Below are positions 51,603 to 60,631 of a stretch of 64,000 nt of DNA, in pieces; the first letter of the stretch is position 1; each line of letters begins with the position of its first letter. The DNA is taken from positions 2,418,001-2,482,000 of the forward strand of contig NZ_CP091786.1 of assembly GCF_022024015.1 (NCBI RefSeq). Direction: 5' to 3'. This DNA is from Prevotella sp. E9-3. GTDB lineage: Bacteria; Bacteroidota; Bacteroidia; Bacteroidales; Bacteroidaceae. Position numbers and translations under genes: made by a program. The notes below the pieces were generated by a model that saw only the letters and a program-made list of their open reading frames with translations, had not been told where the DNA came from and ran no database searches.

Positions 51603-52706
51603 TTACTCGCTGTAGTTATGATCAGCGATGATAGAGAAATGATAGTCGGGGAACTGCCTGTGCAGGGCCCCTTTTATTTTTTCTATGAAAGTGGCAGCAT
51701 TTTTCACACTCTCCTCAGGCACCACATCGAGCGTTATCAGATTGCGGTCCTCATAGTGATAGAAAGCATGTACTTGCATCACCCCCTCCTGACTGGCAAC
51801 AAAGGCCATCACGTCATGCTGCAGCCTGCCACTATCGCCATGATCGGTGCAAACAGCATAGATGCCCACTGTGAGAATAACATGAAACTGTGAATAGATA
51901 CGTTGGGCAATGCTACGCGTCAGCCTGTGTATCTCATGAGCTGTCATTGTTTCATCCACACTGACATGCAGCGAACCTATGATGGTGTCTGGTCCATAAC
52001 TGTTCATAATGATATCGAACACACCATGCACCTCTTTAAAACTCATCACCTCCTTTTTCAGCTGAGACACGAACTCGGGCGAGATACGACTGCCCAACAG
52101 TTCGTTGATAGGCGACGAAAGCATTTCATAACCGGCTTTTAAGATAACAATCGAGATAAGCGTACCGAAAATGCCATCAAGGTTGACATTCCATAGCAGC
52201 ATGATACCCGCAGATACCAAAGTGGCCAGGGTTACTGCAGCATCAAACAAGGCATCGGCACCACTGGCTATGAGTGCATCGCTTTTCAGACGCTCGCCTG
52301 TTGCTTTCACATATCGTCCCAATACCAATTTCACGCCAATGGCCACGATAATCACGATGAGTGTCACCGTAGTATATTGCGGTTCAGTAGGCTCAATAAT
52401 TTTCCTTACCGACTCAATCAGCGATCCCACACCTGCCATCAACACAATGATGGCAATGATAATGGCACTGAAATATTCTATTCGTCCATGACCGAAAGGA
52501 TGGTCATGGTCAGCAGGTTTGCTGGAAAGTTTGGTACCCACAATGGTGATAACAGACGAGAGCACATCGGTCAGATTGTTCACTGCATCCATCACGATAG
52601 CCACTGAACTGGCAGCCAAACCTACTGCCGCCTTGAAAGTGGCCAGCAACACATTGGCAGCTACACCAATATAACTGGTGCGGATAATTTGTTGATTTCT
52701 ATCCAT
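51603..52706 (-). CDS. Cation diffusion facilitator transporter
   Basis: 367 residues. Six membrane helices; the DHDHPFGHGRIEYFSA loop and two DxxxD-like helix motifs (IVMDAVNNLTDVL, SGADALFDAAVT) bind divalent metal such as Zn2+, Fe2+ or Mn2+. C-terminal cytoplasmic ferredoxin-like domain (VHGVFDIIMNSYGPDTIIGSLHVSVD). Exports metal from the cytoplasm using proton motive force. It follows the helicase gene on the same strand after 10 bp. Confidence 0.92.
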   Translation of the reverse strand: MDRNQQIIRTSYIGVAANVLLATFKAAVGLAASSVAIVMDAVNNLTDVLSSVITIVGTKLSSKPADHDHPFGHGRIEYFSAIIIAIIVLMAGVGSLIESVRKIIEPTEPQYTTVTLIVIIVAIGVKLVLGRYVKATGERLKSDALIASGADALFDAAVTLATLVSAGIMLLWNVNLDGIFGTLISIVILKAGYEMLSSPINELLGSRISPEFVSQLKKEVMSFKEVHGVFDIIMNSYGPDTIIGSLHVSVDETMTAHEIHRLTRSIAQRIYSQFHVILTVGIYAVCTDHGDSGRLQHDVMAFVASQEGVMQVHAFYHYEDRNLITLDVVPEESVKNAATFIEKIKGALHRQFPDYHFSIIADHNYSE

Positions 52707-52716
52707 AGTTTGTTTT

Positions 52717-54927
52717 CTATTTAGTTCTCATACGGTCCATCATCAGTCGTATCTCGTCATAGGTGACATCGGGCTGACAAAGATTTTTAATAGCAGTGGT
52801 GCCGTCGGCAGTCCCTATTTTATGGATGACTGCCATTATATTCTGCTGATGTTCAGGCGCCACAAGCGCATTGAGCGAAACCTCGCCAGAATCCAGATAT
52901 CGGGCCAGGTGTCCCAGAATAGTGCCAACGGTCAGTTCACGTTCCTGTGCAATCTCCTCCGGTTTCTTTCCCTGCAGATAAAGGCCAAGGCTCACCTCCC
53001 AAGTTTTGGGTTTCTTCGGGGCTGGCTGCGCACTTACAGAAGCTTTCTTCGTTCTCTGTTTCCGTTTTTGTCCTTTCTCCGGCATATCAGCATCAATGGC
53101 ATCGAGCATTGACATTTGCTTTTCCTTCAGATAGCCACTAACAGTAAACCCATATTCGGCAATCTTCTTCAGCAGATAAAGGCGCGAGAGCCATGTCTGT
53201 CGCTCATCGCTCAAGGCATTACTCAGTCGGCGCGAAGCCTGTTTGTTTCCTGTTTCCACCTTGCCCGTGAGTTCCAGGGGCTTAGCAAAGATATTATTCA
53301 GTTCGTCGGCAAAATAGTCGGCACTACGCTTCACTCGCTCCAGAAAGTCGGCATCACGCAACTGCCCAATGGGCATCGCCTGGATTTTCTGCTGCCACTT
53401 CGAGGCAACCATCATCACTTTCTGCTGAACATCCTGCAAGGTCTGGTCATGCAACTGCTTCAGTGAAGCATGACTGTGATAAAAGAACTCTGCGAAAATA
53501 CGTACCATCGTTTCCTGTAAGAACAACAATTGCCGGAAATCGAAAAGTTGTAGCAACAGATAGCGCTCATATTCCTGTTTCAGCAAAGGCAGTTGGGCAA
53601 TACTTCGTTCAGCCTGATATTCCTGCTGAGCAATATACTGATCCACCCGCTCATCGTTGATGATGGCATGCGCCTGAAGGGGCGAGGCCAATACAAGACC
53701 TTCGAGGGTGCGGCAACGACTCAAGGCCACATACACCTGACCGGGAGCAAACGATTGGTTGGCATCAATGATGGCACGGTCGAAGGTCAATCCCTGACTC
53801 TTATGAATAGTAATAGCCCATGCCAGTCGCAAGGGCAACTGCTTGAAAGTTCCCTGCACCTCGGCCTCTATCTCACGCGTTTTCTCGTTCAGGGTATAGC
53901 GGGTATTCTCCCATTCCAATGGTTCCACTTCGATCGGTTCAGCATCACCCTCACAATAAACAGAGAGACGGGTATCGCCAATCTCTACCACCCTACCGAT
54001 ACGCCCGTTATAGTATCTGTGTTCGGCCGATGCATCGTTCTTTATAAACATCACCTGCGCTCCCTGCTTCAGTTCCAGCGTCTCCGCTGTTGGATAAGAA
54101 TAATCAGGAAAAGTGCCTTTCACCTCGGCACGGAAATGATAAGAAGGGCCTGGCAGTCGCCTCAACTCAGACTCATTGTATGAATTGGCCAAGTTGTTGT
54201 GAGTGGTCAGTCGGATAGCCCCTAAGCCCCCTAAGTTAGGGGGTTGGGAGTCTGAACGACCATACTTGGCATCCAGAACACGAGAGTTTAAGGATTTCAG
54301 CGTCTCTGCCGAGGGATGTCCGTTGCGCACTTCATTAAGCAGCGATACGAACGACTCATCCTGCTGACGATAGACTTTCTCCAACTGAATGGTTACATAG
54401 TCTATCTGTTGCAGTGCTTTTGAACCGAAGAAATAGGGAGTATCGTAGTAGGGCTTCAACATCCGCTCGTCCTCGGGCGTCACCACTGGGGTCAGCTGAG
54501 CCAGATCGCCAATCATCAGCAACTGTACACCGCCAAAGGGAAGGGCATGGTCGCGAAAACGACGAAGCACACTATCAATAGCATCCAGCAGATCGGCACG
54601 TACCATCGAAATCTCGTCGATGATCAACAAGTCGATAGAAGAAATGATTTTGCGTTTCTCACGCCCGAAATCAAACTTGCTCTCCACCTTTGCTCCTGGC
54701 ACGAACGGTGAGAAGGGCAACTGGAAAAACGAATGGATCGTCACACCGCCGGCATTGATGGCTGCCACGCCTGTAGGAGCCACAACGATAGGACGCTTGC
54801 GCGACTGTTCTACCACTTTTTTCAGGAAAGTAGTCTTGCCGGTTCCGGCCTTACCCGTGAGGAAAATACTACGTCCTGTGTTCTCCACAAAATCCCATGC
54901 TGTCTGTTTTTCGTCGTTACGCTCCAT
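52717..54927 (-). CDS. Pif1/RecD-like ATP-dependent helicase with C-terminal helical domain
   Basis: 736 residues from the ATG at 54925-54927; upstream in-frame starts overlap the promoter. Walker A GKAGTGKT (25-32), Walker B LLIIDEISM, and the C-terminal TIHKSQGLTFDRAIID and YVALSRCRTLEGL motifs of SF1B helicases. The C-terminal part contains an extra helical HTH-like domain (LGLYLQGKKPEEIAQERELTVGTILGHLARYL). The SDSQPPNLGGLG segment at about residue 247 is encoded by a dispersed repeat. The CDF gene follows in the same unit. It likely unwinds DNA in replication or recombination. Confidence 0.88.
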   Translation of the reverse strand: MERNDEKQTAWDFVENTGRSIFLTGKAGTGKTTFLKKVVEQSRKRPIVVAPTGVAAINAGGVTIHSFFQLPFSPFVPGAKVESKFDFGREKRKIISSIDLLIIDEISMVRADLLDAIDSVLRRFRDHALPFGGVQLLMIGDLAQLTPVVTPEDERMLKPYYDTPYFFGSKALQQIDYVTIQLEKVYRQQDESFVSLLNEVRNGHPSAETLKSLNSRVLDAKYGRSDSQPPNLGGLGAIRLTTHNNLANSYNESELRRLPGPSYHFRAEVKGTFPDYSYPTAETLELKQGAQVMFIKNDASAEHRYYNGRIGRVVEIGDTRLSVYCEGDAEPIEVEPLEWENTRYTLNEKTREIEAEVQGTFKQLPLRLAWAITIHKSQGLTFDRAIIDANQSFAPGQVYVALSRCRTLEGLVLASPLQAHAIINDERVDQYIAQQEYQAERSIAQLPLLKQEYERYLLLQLFDFRQLLFLQETMVRIFAEFFYHSHASLKQLHDQTLQDVQQKVMMVASKWQQKIQAMPIGQLRDADFLERVKRSADYFADELNNIFAKPLELTGKVETGNKQASRRLSNALSDERQTWLSRLYLLKKIAEYGFTVSGYLKEKQMSMLDAIDADMPEKGQKRKQRTKKASVSAQPAPKKPKTWEVSLGLYLQGKKPEEIAQERELTVGTILGHLARYLDSGEVSLNALVAPEHQQNIMAVIHKIGTADGTTAIKNLCQPDVTYDEIRLMMDRMRTK
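54217..54255. repeat. Dispersed palindromic repeat inside the helicase gene
   Basis: Contains ccccctaa g ttaggggg (54227-54243), the same motif as the tail of NhaC (24288-24311). On the coding strand it is in frame and gives the PPNLGGLGA residues. Confidence 0.75.
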
Positions 54928-54948
54928 TTCTGTTTTTGCATTTTGCAT

Positions 54949-54957
54949 ACAAAAGTA
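54949..54957 (-). promoter_or_regulatory. -7 promoter element of helicase-CDF operon
   Basis: TACTTTTGT on the minus strand; the ATG at 54946-54948 touches it, so the next ATG, at 54927, is the start. Confidence 0.6.
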
Positions 54958-55009
54958 CAACTTTTTAGAGAAATACAATACGAAACAACTCATTTTAGAG
55001 AAAAAAGAT

Positions 55010-55018
55010 TATCTTTGC
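55010..55018 (+). promoter_or_regulatory. -7 promoter element of YraN-domain gene
   Basis: TATCTTTGC on the plus strand, 16 bp before the ATG at 55035. Confidence 0.65.
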
Positions 55019-55034
55019 ACACAAAGAACAACCA

Positions 55035-55706
55035 ATGACCGCCAAAGAGATATTTGAACTTCGCAAAAGCAAACGGGTGAAAGAAGCTTACGAAGCCGCC
55101 CGCCAACTATATGCCTCAGACAAGAGTCCTTATGCCTCATCGGCTATGTTCTGGACTGCTGTCGATAAACTCAAGCAATGCATTGAAGAGGAAAACAACG
55201 ACGAGGCAGCAAAAATCATGAAAGCCTTGGAACGCCTGTTTCCCAATGTGCCCGACCATGACGGATGGGTGAAAAGTGCCTTTGAACGCTGTGAGCGACT
55301 CATCACGAATAGCCACAACAAAAAGAACGGCTACAATGAGATAGCCGAACACTCACAGATGGGCATCTGGGGCGAGGAGGTGGCTGCCGACTACTTGCGC
55401 GAAAAGGGATTTATCATTTTGGAACGCGACTGGCATTCAGGCCATCGCGATCTCGACATCATTGCCCGAAAGGATGAATTCATTGTTTTCGTTGAAGTGA
55501 AGACACGCCGCAACATCAAATTTTCCACACCCGAGCAAGCTGTTGACTGGCAAAAACGACGCAACCTTCGCTTTGCCATCAACCACTATATTAAATTCCG
55601 CAGAATAGCTGATCCCATTCGTTTCGACATTGTCACCGTTGTAGGAGAAATGGGACTTCCCCACCCCATCATCACTCATTTTGAGGATGTTGAAATCATG
55701 AGATAA
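55035..55706 (+). CDS. YraN-family (UPF0102) protein with N-terminal helical extension
   Basis: 223 residues; the usual YraN protein is about 120. The C-terminal domain (from about residue 106) has the endonuclease-like motifs GEEVAADYLREKGFIILERDW, GHRDLDIIARKDEFIVFVEVKTR (the D...EVK core) and RFDIVTV. The first 100 residues form a helical, charged, TPR-like domain (YEAARQLYASDKSPYASSAMFWTAVDKLKQ). The fusion is unusual, though the family is widespread. DNA maintenance is a guess from the fold only. Divergent from the helicase operon. Confidence 0.88.
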   Translation: MTAKEIFELRKSKRVKEAYEAARQLYASDKSPYASSAMFWTAVDKLKQCIEEENNDEAAKIMKALERLFPNVPDHDGWVKSAFERCERLITNSHNKKNGYNEIAEHSQMGIWGEEVAADYLREKGFIILERDWHSGHRDLDIIARKDEFIVFVEVKTRRNIKFSTPEQAVDWQKRRNLRFAINHYIKFRRIADPIRFDIVTVVGEMGLPHPIITHFEDVEIMR

Positions 55707-56328
55707 TTCGGGTAACTAGCAAATTCCAGTGTTTGCCTTACTTCGCATTATACAAAAACCTTCAAAACCGGGAGAAATAAAAACATGTTTTTTAGATGGC
55801 TGAGGTGCATCCAGCTTTTGGCTTAGGCAAGAAAAAGTGCATGAATATGAACCTCACCGCGAGAAAAGATTTTTGAATGATTATCTTTTTTTGATTTTTC
55901 GTTCGATTTTGAGGAGTGAAACGACGACCAAGAGTTTTTGGACGCTACGCTTAAAATCTGACGAAAAATCTGTTTTTAAAATCTTTTTTTTCTGTTTTTC
56001 TTCTATGTTGCATTCCAAATAATTGGAAAATATTTATTGTTTATTAACTGTTTGTTATCAATCGCTTGCGCGAAATGCATTAGTACGATGACTTTTGAAG
56101 AAGCCGTAACTATCACCCCAACGCTTACGTTGGGTACAGAATGACTACCGACAACAGACCTACCAGACAAACTTCTATGAGATGAAACGGCAAAGCAAGA
56201 CCGCCCATCAATTTACTTCTTCAGAATATATAGTAAGACGCAACAATCTTTTTGAAGAGGATGTAGTCAAAGCTACACCTCAAAAAAACGCAGGAGTCGT
56301 CTTGTGAAGTTGTCTGATAATCCGTATG
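55707..56328. other. AT-rich non-coding stretch left of the IS110 element
   Basis: Contains low-complexity poly-T tracts, a hairpin ccccaacgcttacgttggg near 56114-56132 and a short reading-frame remnant. The right end of the insertion sequence must lie here, but no boundary can be fixed by eye. Confidence 0.5.
56110..56307 (+). pseudogene. Open-frame remnant beside the IS110 element
   Basis: A 65-codon frame (…RLRWVQNDYRQQTYQTNFYE…HQFTSSEYIVRRNNLFEEDVVK…) ends at 56307. It has no start or promoter. Composition is protein-like. It may be a gene fragment cut by insertion; family not recognised. Confidence 0.35.
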
Positions 56329-57405
56329 TCAATTACCCGTTTGGTATGGTACATATTCCTTTTCATTCTTCAGGACGGAGAAGATGATGTTGGAAAGCTT
56401 ACGTGCTATCCTCACTATCGCCTCCTGTGGTTCCATCCTCTGTTTGTACTGAAAATATTGCGTTCCAAGTCCCGCATCCTTGCCGATGGTAATCCATGCA
56501 GCCTCGATAATCATGGGGCCAAGTTGCTTGTTCCCCCTGAAAGTCTTCTCGCCATGCACGGTCTTCTCACCACTGCTGTGGCTTGTAGGGATCAGTCCAA
56601 GGTAGGCGGCAAACTCTTTCTCGTTGTGGAAACGTTTCACGTCACAGACCTCCGTCAGGATGCACATCGTGACTATGATGCCGATTCCGGGGATTGTCCT
56701 GAGCAGGTCATGCCTGTGCTTGTATCGTTCTGTCTGGCTCATCTTGCGCAATTGGCGAGTAGCCTCCAGCAATGTTCCTCTAAGGACCTCTACCTGCCTG
56801 ATGAGCAGGTCAAGCGAAGTTCGTGTATCTGACATCAGCCGCACATCGTTCATCAGCCAGGTGATAAAAGCCCTTGACCAGTGTGTCTGCTTCCTGGAGA
56901 ATCGTTCAGGGAATTCTACTCCATGACAATGCAGCAGGTGCTTGACTCTCGACTTGTATCCGCTGAGTTGCTTCTGTATTGTCTTGCGTATGCGGACAAC
57001 AGAGCGATCGTCAATGTACTGCTTCTCTGGAACATAGTTGCCCTTGAGCAGACCTGCCTTCAGAGATCTCGCCAGTTTTACGGCATCCACCCTGTCTGTC
57101 TTCATCACCTCTTCATACTGAGTCGTCGGAACATCGGCTGCATGAATCACCATACAGCCAATACCGACTTCCTTCAATGCATAATAAGTGGAGTATCCAC
57201 TGAAGCCAGACTCATAGACAGCCTGATAATCACCATCCGGGTAATTCTTCTTCAAAAAGTCAAAGAGATCTTTTGCTGAAGGCTTCTGGGAATACCTCTT
57301 TACAATTCCGACTTCGGGGGCTATTGCCACCTCCCAATTCTTAGCATGGACATCAATTCCTACGAAAATCTTTTGTCCTTTGAAAGAAATTTTGTTCCTT
57401 TGCAT
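56329..57405 (-). CDS. IS110-family transposase
   Basis: 358 residues from the ATG at 57403-57405 (MQRNKISFKGQKIFVGIDVH). N-terminal RuvC-like DEDD domain (D18 in VGIDVH; KTDRVDAVKLARSL) and C-terminal domain with IPGIGIIVTMCILTEVCDVKRF and AAYLGLIPTSHSSGEK, RGNKQLGPMIIEAAW. IS110 enzymes recombine DNA guided by a bridge RNA. At the position where I expect the catalytic serine the sequence appears as Thr (GEKTFRGN); this is uncertain. The 240-bp upstream segment is the place for such an RNA. Confidence 0.93.
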   Translation of the reverse strand: MQRNKISFKGQKIFVGIDVHAKNWEVAIAPEVGIVKRYSQKPSAKDLFDFLKKNYPDGDYQAVYESGFSGYSTYYALKEVGIGCMVIHAADVPTTQYEEVMKTDRVDAVKLARSLKAGLLKGNYVPEKQYIDDRSVVRIRKTIQKQLSGYKSRVKHLLHCHGVEFPERFSRKQTHWSRAFITWLMNDVRLMSDTRTSLDLLIRQVEVLRGTLLEATRQLRKMSQTERYKHRHDLLRTIPGIGIIVTMCILTEVCDVKRFHNEKEFAAYLGLIPTSHSSGEKTVHGEKTFRGNKQLGPMIIEAAWITIGKDAGLGTQYFQYKQRMEPQEAIVRIARKLSNIIFSVLKNEKEYVPYQTGN

Positions 57406-57638
57406 ACTGGTACGGTATTTAATTGTGAAAGTATCTTGTTTTTTGCACTTACAAATATACAATCCAATTATTATCGTACCAAATCTTCTGCCTCTTTTTT
57501 TCCTCGCGAAGCCTCTTTTCACGCAACGTGAGATGTAGAGGTTCTAGAAGCGTAGCGAAGAGGTTCTCTGCACCTCACGGTGCGGAATATTTCACTGCCT
57601 AAGGACTATCCCCTATCGGCTTATTGGTGTTTCCGACT
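57406..57638 (-). ncRNA. Candidate IS110 bridge RNA region
   Basis: Non-coding, structured sequence between a -7 element and the transposase ATG. Hairpins on the minus strand: GCACC-GTGA-GGTGC (57570-57583, GNRA-type loop) and a two-part stem CCTCT...TCACG-TTG-CGTGA...AGAGG with an internal loop (57512-57541). This is the position and general shape of bridge RNA in IS110-group elements. Guide loops were not assigned. Confidence 0.5.
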
Positions 57639-57647
57639 GCAAACATA
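57639..57647 (-). promoter_or_regulatory. -7 promoter element in the IS110 left end
   Basis: TATGTTTGC on the minus strand, about 234 bp before the transposase ATG; suited to drive a non-coding RNA and the transposase. Confidence 0.5.
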
Positions 57648-57796
57648 GTAACTTTTTGTCTGGTTTTGGTGAATAATACACATGTTTCTGCAGGTGACCC
57701 GATAATTCCCTCTTATCCAAAATTGTCTTTCTCAAGAATTTGATACTTTTTTCGATAATTTTCTATTATAATATGGTATAACTCGTAAAATAGTAT

Positions 57797-57805
57797 TAAA
57801 TTTGC
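57797..57805 (+). promoter_or_regulatory. -7 promoter element of LruC gene
   Basis: TAAATTTGC on the plus strand, 38 bp before the ATG at 57844. Confidence 0.65.
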
Positions 57806-57843
57806 AGCAAAATGGAACATATTAAAGACAAAAACTAATAATA

Positions 57844-59982
57844 ATGAAAAAATTACTTATTCTTGCAGCAGTCCTTGCCATCGTTTCTTCGTGCAAGGAA
57901 AAAGACCTCTATGAGGGGCCACAAGACATGGCGATGACTTCAAATCCGTTTGATTTCTCGACCATAAAGAGTATTGATCTGACTGTTGACTACTCGGCTT
58001 ATGAACTTAAAAGCCCGGTATTCTTCAGTATCTACACTGAGTATCCTTTCACTGGTGAAGACGAATCATCAACACTGAGAGAAGATTTGCTTCCCATCTA
58101 TGAAGGTTTTACCGAACCCGACGGCAAGTTTGCTCAGAACATCAATCTGCCTGCGTATGCCGATTACCTCTATGTGGTGACAGGAAACTTCCGCATTCAG
58201 AAAACAATGTCAGGTAAGGTGGTTGACGGCAAGGCTATGTTTGTTGCCTCCAAGACTAATAACACCAAACGCGCTGCGCGTCGTGCTGCCGACGTTGGCG
58301 GTCCTCTGACCACAAGCATGCAGACACTCTATCAGTTGTCGAACATGGTAAATGTCAGCACGGGCGATGATACTGGTGTACAGATCTACAAGCCTTGGAA
58401 GGTTGCCTTGGGCGAATGGGACAGCCAGAGTGGTCGCCCCGCCTATCTGTTAGACAAAGAGACTGCCGATCCCAGACTTCTGTTTACCGACGAAGAGATG
58501 GATGGTCTCTACGAAACAGTTTCAAATGCCCTCGTAGCCAGCAAGACCTGTCATGATGTGTATCGTGCCCAGGCCGATCTCACCTTGGAGAAGGCATCAG
58601 ACGTAACAGTGACCTTCCTTGGAAGTATGACCTGCTGGAACAACTCATTGGGTTACTATTACTACCATGAGGATGAGGTACCCGTAAAGCCTGAAGATTT
58701 GAACATCATCATGCTGTTCCCAAATATTCAGGACGGTTTATGGGATCGTGACTGGTTCAAGAAAGTTCCCAACTTCTATGGCAACATCTCTTTGGAACGC
58801 GGCGACGTTGTACAACTGATGTACTATCCCAACATTGCAAATGGCGATATGTCTGGTGCTACTACCGTATTCCCCAAAGGAACAAAGATTGGCTTCATTC
58901 TGAAATCAAACGGCTGGGGCATGCAGAAGACTGTTGACGGAAAGAAGTATTTCAACAACTACAACGGCTTTGGTTCAGAGATGCCATTGGCTCGCCAATA
59001 CAACGTATGGGCTACATCTACCGACGGACTTTCATACTGCAACACCAGTGGTTTGAATCCTGCCGACTGCCAGTATCAGAATCCTGACGGTCTGAGCCGT
59101 ACAGCTAAGTTCGCTTACAAATCGACAGAATCTGGTCAGGAGTATCCTATCGTGGGCTTTGAGGATGCCTGCAACGACCTCGATTACGACGACGTGATCC
59201 TGGCCTTGAAGCCTGCTGATGTGTTTGCTCCACTGCCTGTTGTGGAGGACAAGAAGACTACAACCGTAGGTGTATATGCCTTTGAAGACCTTTGGCCTGC
59301 AGCCGGCGACTACGACATGAACGATGTCATGGTTGAGATGGCACGCGAAATCACTTACGAAGTTACCAACGGTACCAGCTATAAGGTAAAGAAAGAAACT
59401 CTCAAGTTTACTACCGATCAGAACTACGTTACCCGCACATCTGGACTGGCCGTAACACTCGGCATCAACTGGAAGACCACCAGTATCAACATGAAGAAGG
59501 TGGCAGCCAACAGCAACGACACCATCGAAACGACTTTCCAGAAGGATGGTTCTGTTTATCTGCTCACCAACGATGTAAAGGGTGAGTTGGGTACTACCTA
59601 TATCATCGAGATCAACTATGATGGCGGATTCAACGTGATGAGCAAGACTGCTACTGTGAAGCCATTCATCTTCCGTGACGAGGCTGAAGGCCGCTGGGAA
59701 GTACACGTTCCCTTCGAGGCTCCCACTAAGAATATGAACACCAGCCTTTTCGGCACTGTTGACGACCGTTCTGTTCCTGCCGAAGGCAAATACTTTGTTC
59801 GCGACAGTGATTATCCCTTCGCTTTCTATATGCATGGTGTTCAGTTGGCCAACTTCAAGGAGACTATTTTGAAAAAGGATAATGAAAGAACAAAAATCAG
59901 CGATATCTATCCTACTTTCTTGAACTGGTCACAGTCAAAGGGTAATAATAATGCCGACTGGTATTTGCATCCTGCTGAATAG
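57844..59982 (+). CDS. LruC-domain lipoprotein
   Basis: 712 residues. Lipobox VSSC (Cys17). A middle DUF4114-like domain has the acidic calcium-type motif VGFEDACNDLDYDDVILAL, and a second copy GVYAFEDLWPAAGDYDMNDVMVEM starts the LruC domain, which ends HGVQLANFKETILKK...WYLHP. LruC proteins are cell-surface proteins of Bacteroidota of unclear role. The gene has its own promoter and terminator. No partner receptor is nearby. Confidence 0.88.
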   Translation: MKKLLILAAVLAIVSSCKEKDLYEGPQDMAMTSNPFDFSTIKSIDLTVDYSAYELKSPVFFSIYTEYPFTGEDESSTLREDLLPIYEGFTEPDGKFAQNINLPAYADYLYVVTGNFRIQKTMSGKVVDGKAMFVASKTNNTKRAARRAADVGGPLTTSMQTLYQLSNMVNVSTGDDTGVQIYKPWKVALGEWDSQSGRPAYLLDKETADPRLLFTDEEMDGLYETVSNALVASKTCHDVYRAQADLTLEKASDVTVTFLGSMTCWNNSLGYYYYHEDEVPVKPEDLNIIMLFPNIQDGLWDRDWFKKVPNFYGNISLERGDVVQLMYYPNIANGDMSGATTVFPKGTKIGFILKSNGWGMQKTVDGKKYFNNYNGFGSEMPLARQYNVWATSTDGLSYCNTSGLNPADCQYQNPDGLSRTAKFAYKSTESGQEYPIVGFEDACNDLDYDDVILALKPADVFAPLPVVEDKKTTTVGVYAFEDLWPAAGDYDMNDVMVEMAREITYEVTNGTSYKVKKETLKFTTDQNYVTRTSGLAVTLGINWKTTSINMKKVAANSNDTIETTFQKDGSVYLLTNDVKGELGTTYIIEINYDGGFNVMSKTATVKPFIFRDEAEGRWEVHVPFEAPTKNMNTSLFGTVDDRSVPAEGKYFVRDSDYPFAFYMHGVQLANFKETILKKDNERTKISDIYPTFLNWSQSKGNNNADWYLHPAE

Positions 59983-60010
59983 ACAAAGGATTCACATTAT
60001 AAAAACAAAA

Positions 60011-60044
60011 AAAACTTCGAGGACTTTCTCCCCGAAGTTTTTTT
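60011..60044 (+). terminator. Terminator after LruC gene
   Basis: Stem aaaacttcg / cgaagtttt around ggactttctccc-type loop, followed by a T run. Confidence 0.8.
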
Positions 60045-60122
60045 GTTCATTAGCGCTGACAACAATGCATCTTATGCTCCAAGACTTCTTTAAAGGAAAT
60101 GGCCCTGTTAAACCCCTATTTT

Positions 60123-60182
60123 AAATTTTGGCCATTATTTTTCAAATTTTGGCCAAAATTTTGAGAATAATGGCCAAAATTT
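60123..60182. repeat. Long palindrome built on aaattttggcca
   Basis: Arms aaattttggccattatt (60123-60139) and aataatggccaaaattt (60166-60182) are exact reverse complements, and the middle is itself a near-palindrome (caaattttggccaaaattttg). Lies just upstream of the rhodanese promoter. Confidence 0.85.
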
Positions 60183-60216
60183 GTTTTAGCTGAAAAATGA
60201 ATACGAAATAATCTAT

Positions 60217-60225
60217 TACCTTTGC
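60217..60225 (+). promoter_or_regulatory. -7 promoter element of rhodanese gene
   Basis: TACCTTTGC on the plus strand, 19 bp before the ATG at 60245. Confidence 0.65.
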
Positions 60226-60244
60226 AACTATAATAGAATAGAAA

Positions 60245-60631
60245 ATGAAAAAGTTATTTTTAGCTTTTATGACACTGCTTGGGCTGACAGCCTGCGGTCA
60301 GGAGAATTTTGAGAATGTGGATGTTGCCGGTTTTGACTCACTGAGACAGGAACCCAACGTCATAGTACTGGACGTGCGCACGGCCGAGGAATATGCCGAA
60401 GGCCACCTTGCAGGCGCACTGAACATAGATCAGGGAGAGGACGACTTTGAGGCAAAGGCAAAAGCTACTTTGGAAAAAGAAAAGACCATCGCCGTTTATT
60501 GTCGCAGTGGTCGCCGCTCGGCATCTGCCTCCAACCGTCTGGCTGCTGAAGGCTACAAGTGCGTAAATCTGAAAGGGGGCATCATCGCTTGGAAAGATGC
60601 CGGTAAACCCGTCGTCACCGACAACAATTAA
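60245..60631 (+). CDS. Rhodanese-domain lipoprotein
   Basis: 128 residues. Lipobox LTAC (Cys17), then a single rhodanese domain: VIVLDVRTAEEYAEGHLAGALNID and the active-site loop CRSGRRS with Cys86. Rhodanese domains carry persulfide sulfur; a periplasmic form could handle sulfide or thiosulfate. The stop ends one base before the stop of the convergent gene, so the two stop codons are adjacent. Confidence 0.93.
   Translation: MKKLFLAFMTLLGLTACGQENFENVDVAGFDSLRQEPNVIVLDVRTAEEYAEGHLAGALNIDQGEDDFEAKAKATLEKEKTIAVYCRSGRRSASASNRLAAEGYKCVNLKGGIIAWKDAGKPVVTDNN

Larger units (their letters stand above)
56329..57650 (-). mobile_element. IS110-family insertion sequence (approximate limits)
   Basis: Contains the transposase and an upstream non-coding part with a promoter. 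IS110 elements lack obvious terminal inverted repeats, so the true ends are uncertain and may extend 20-100 bp beyond either side. Confidence 0.6.

Noticed and set aside
55837..56022. Small gene in the stretch before the IS110 element
   Set aside because: Low-complexity translation, poly-T based, without promoter or homologous pattern.
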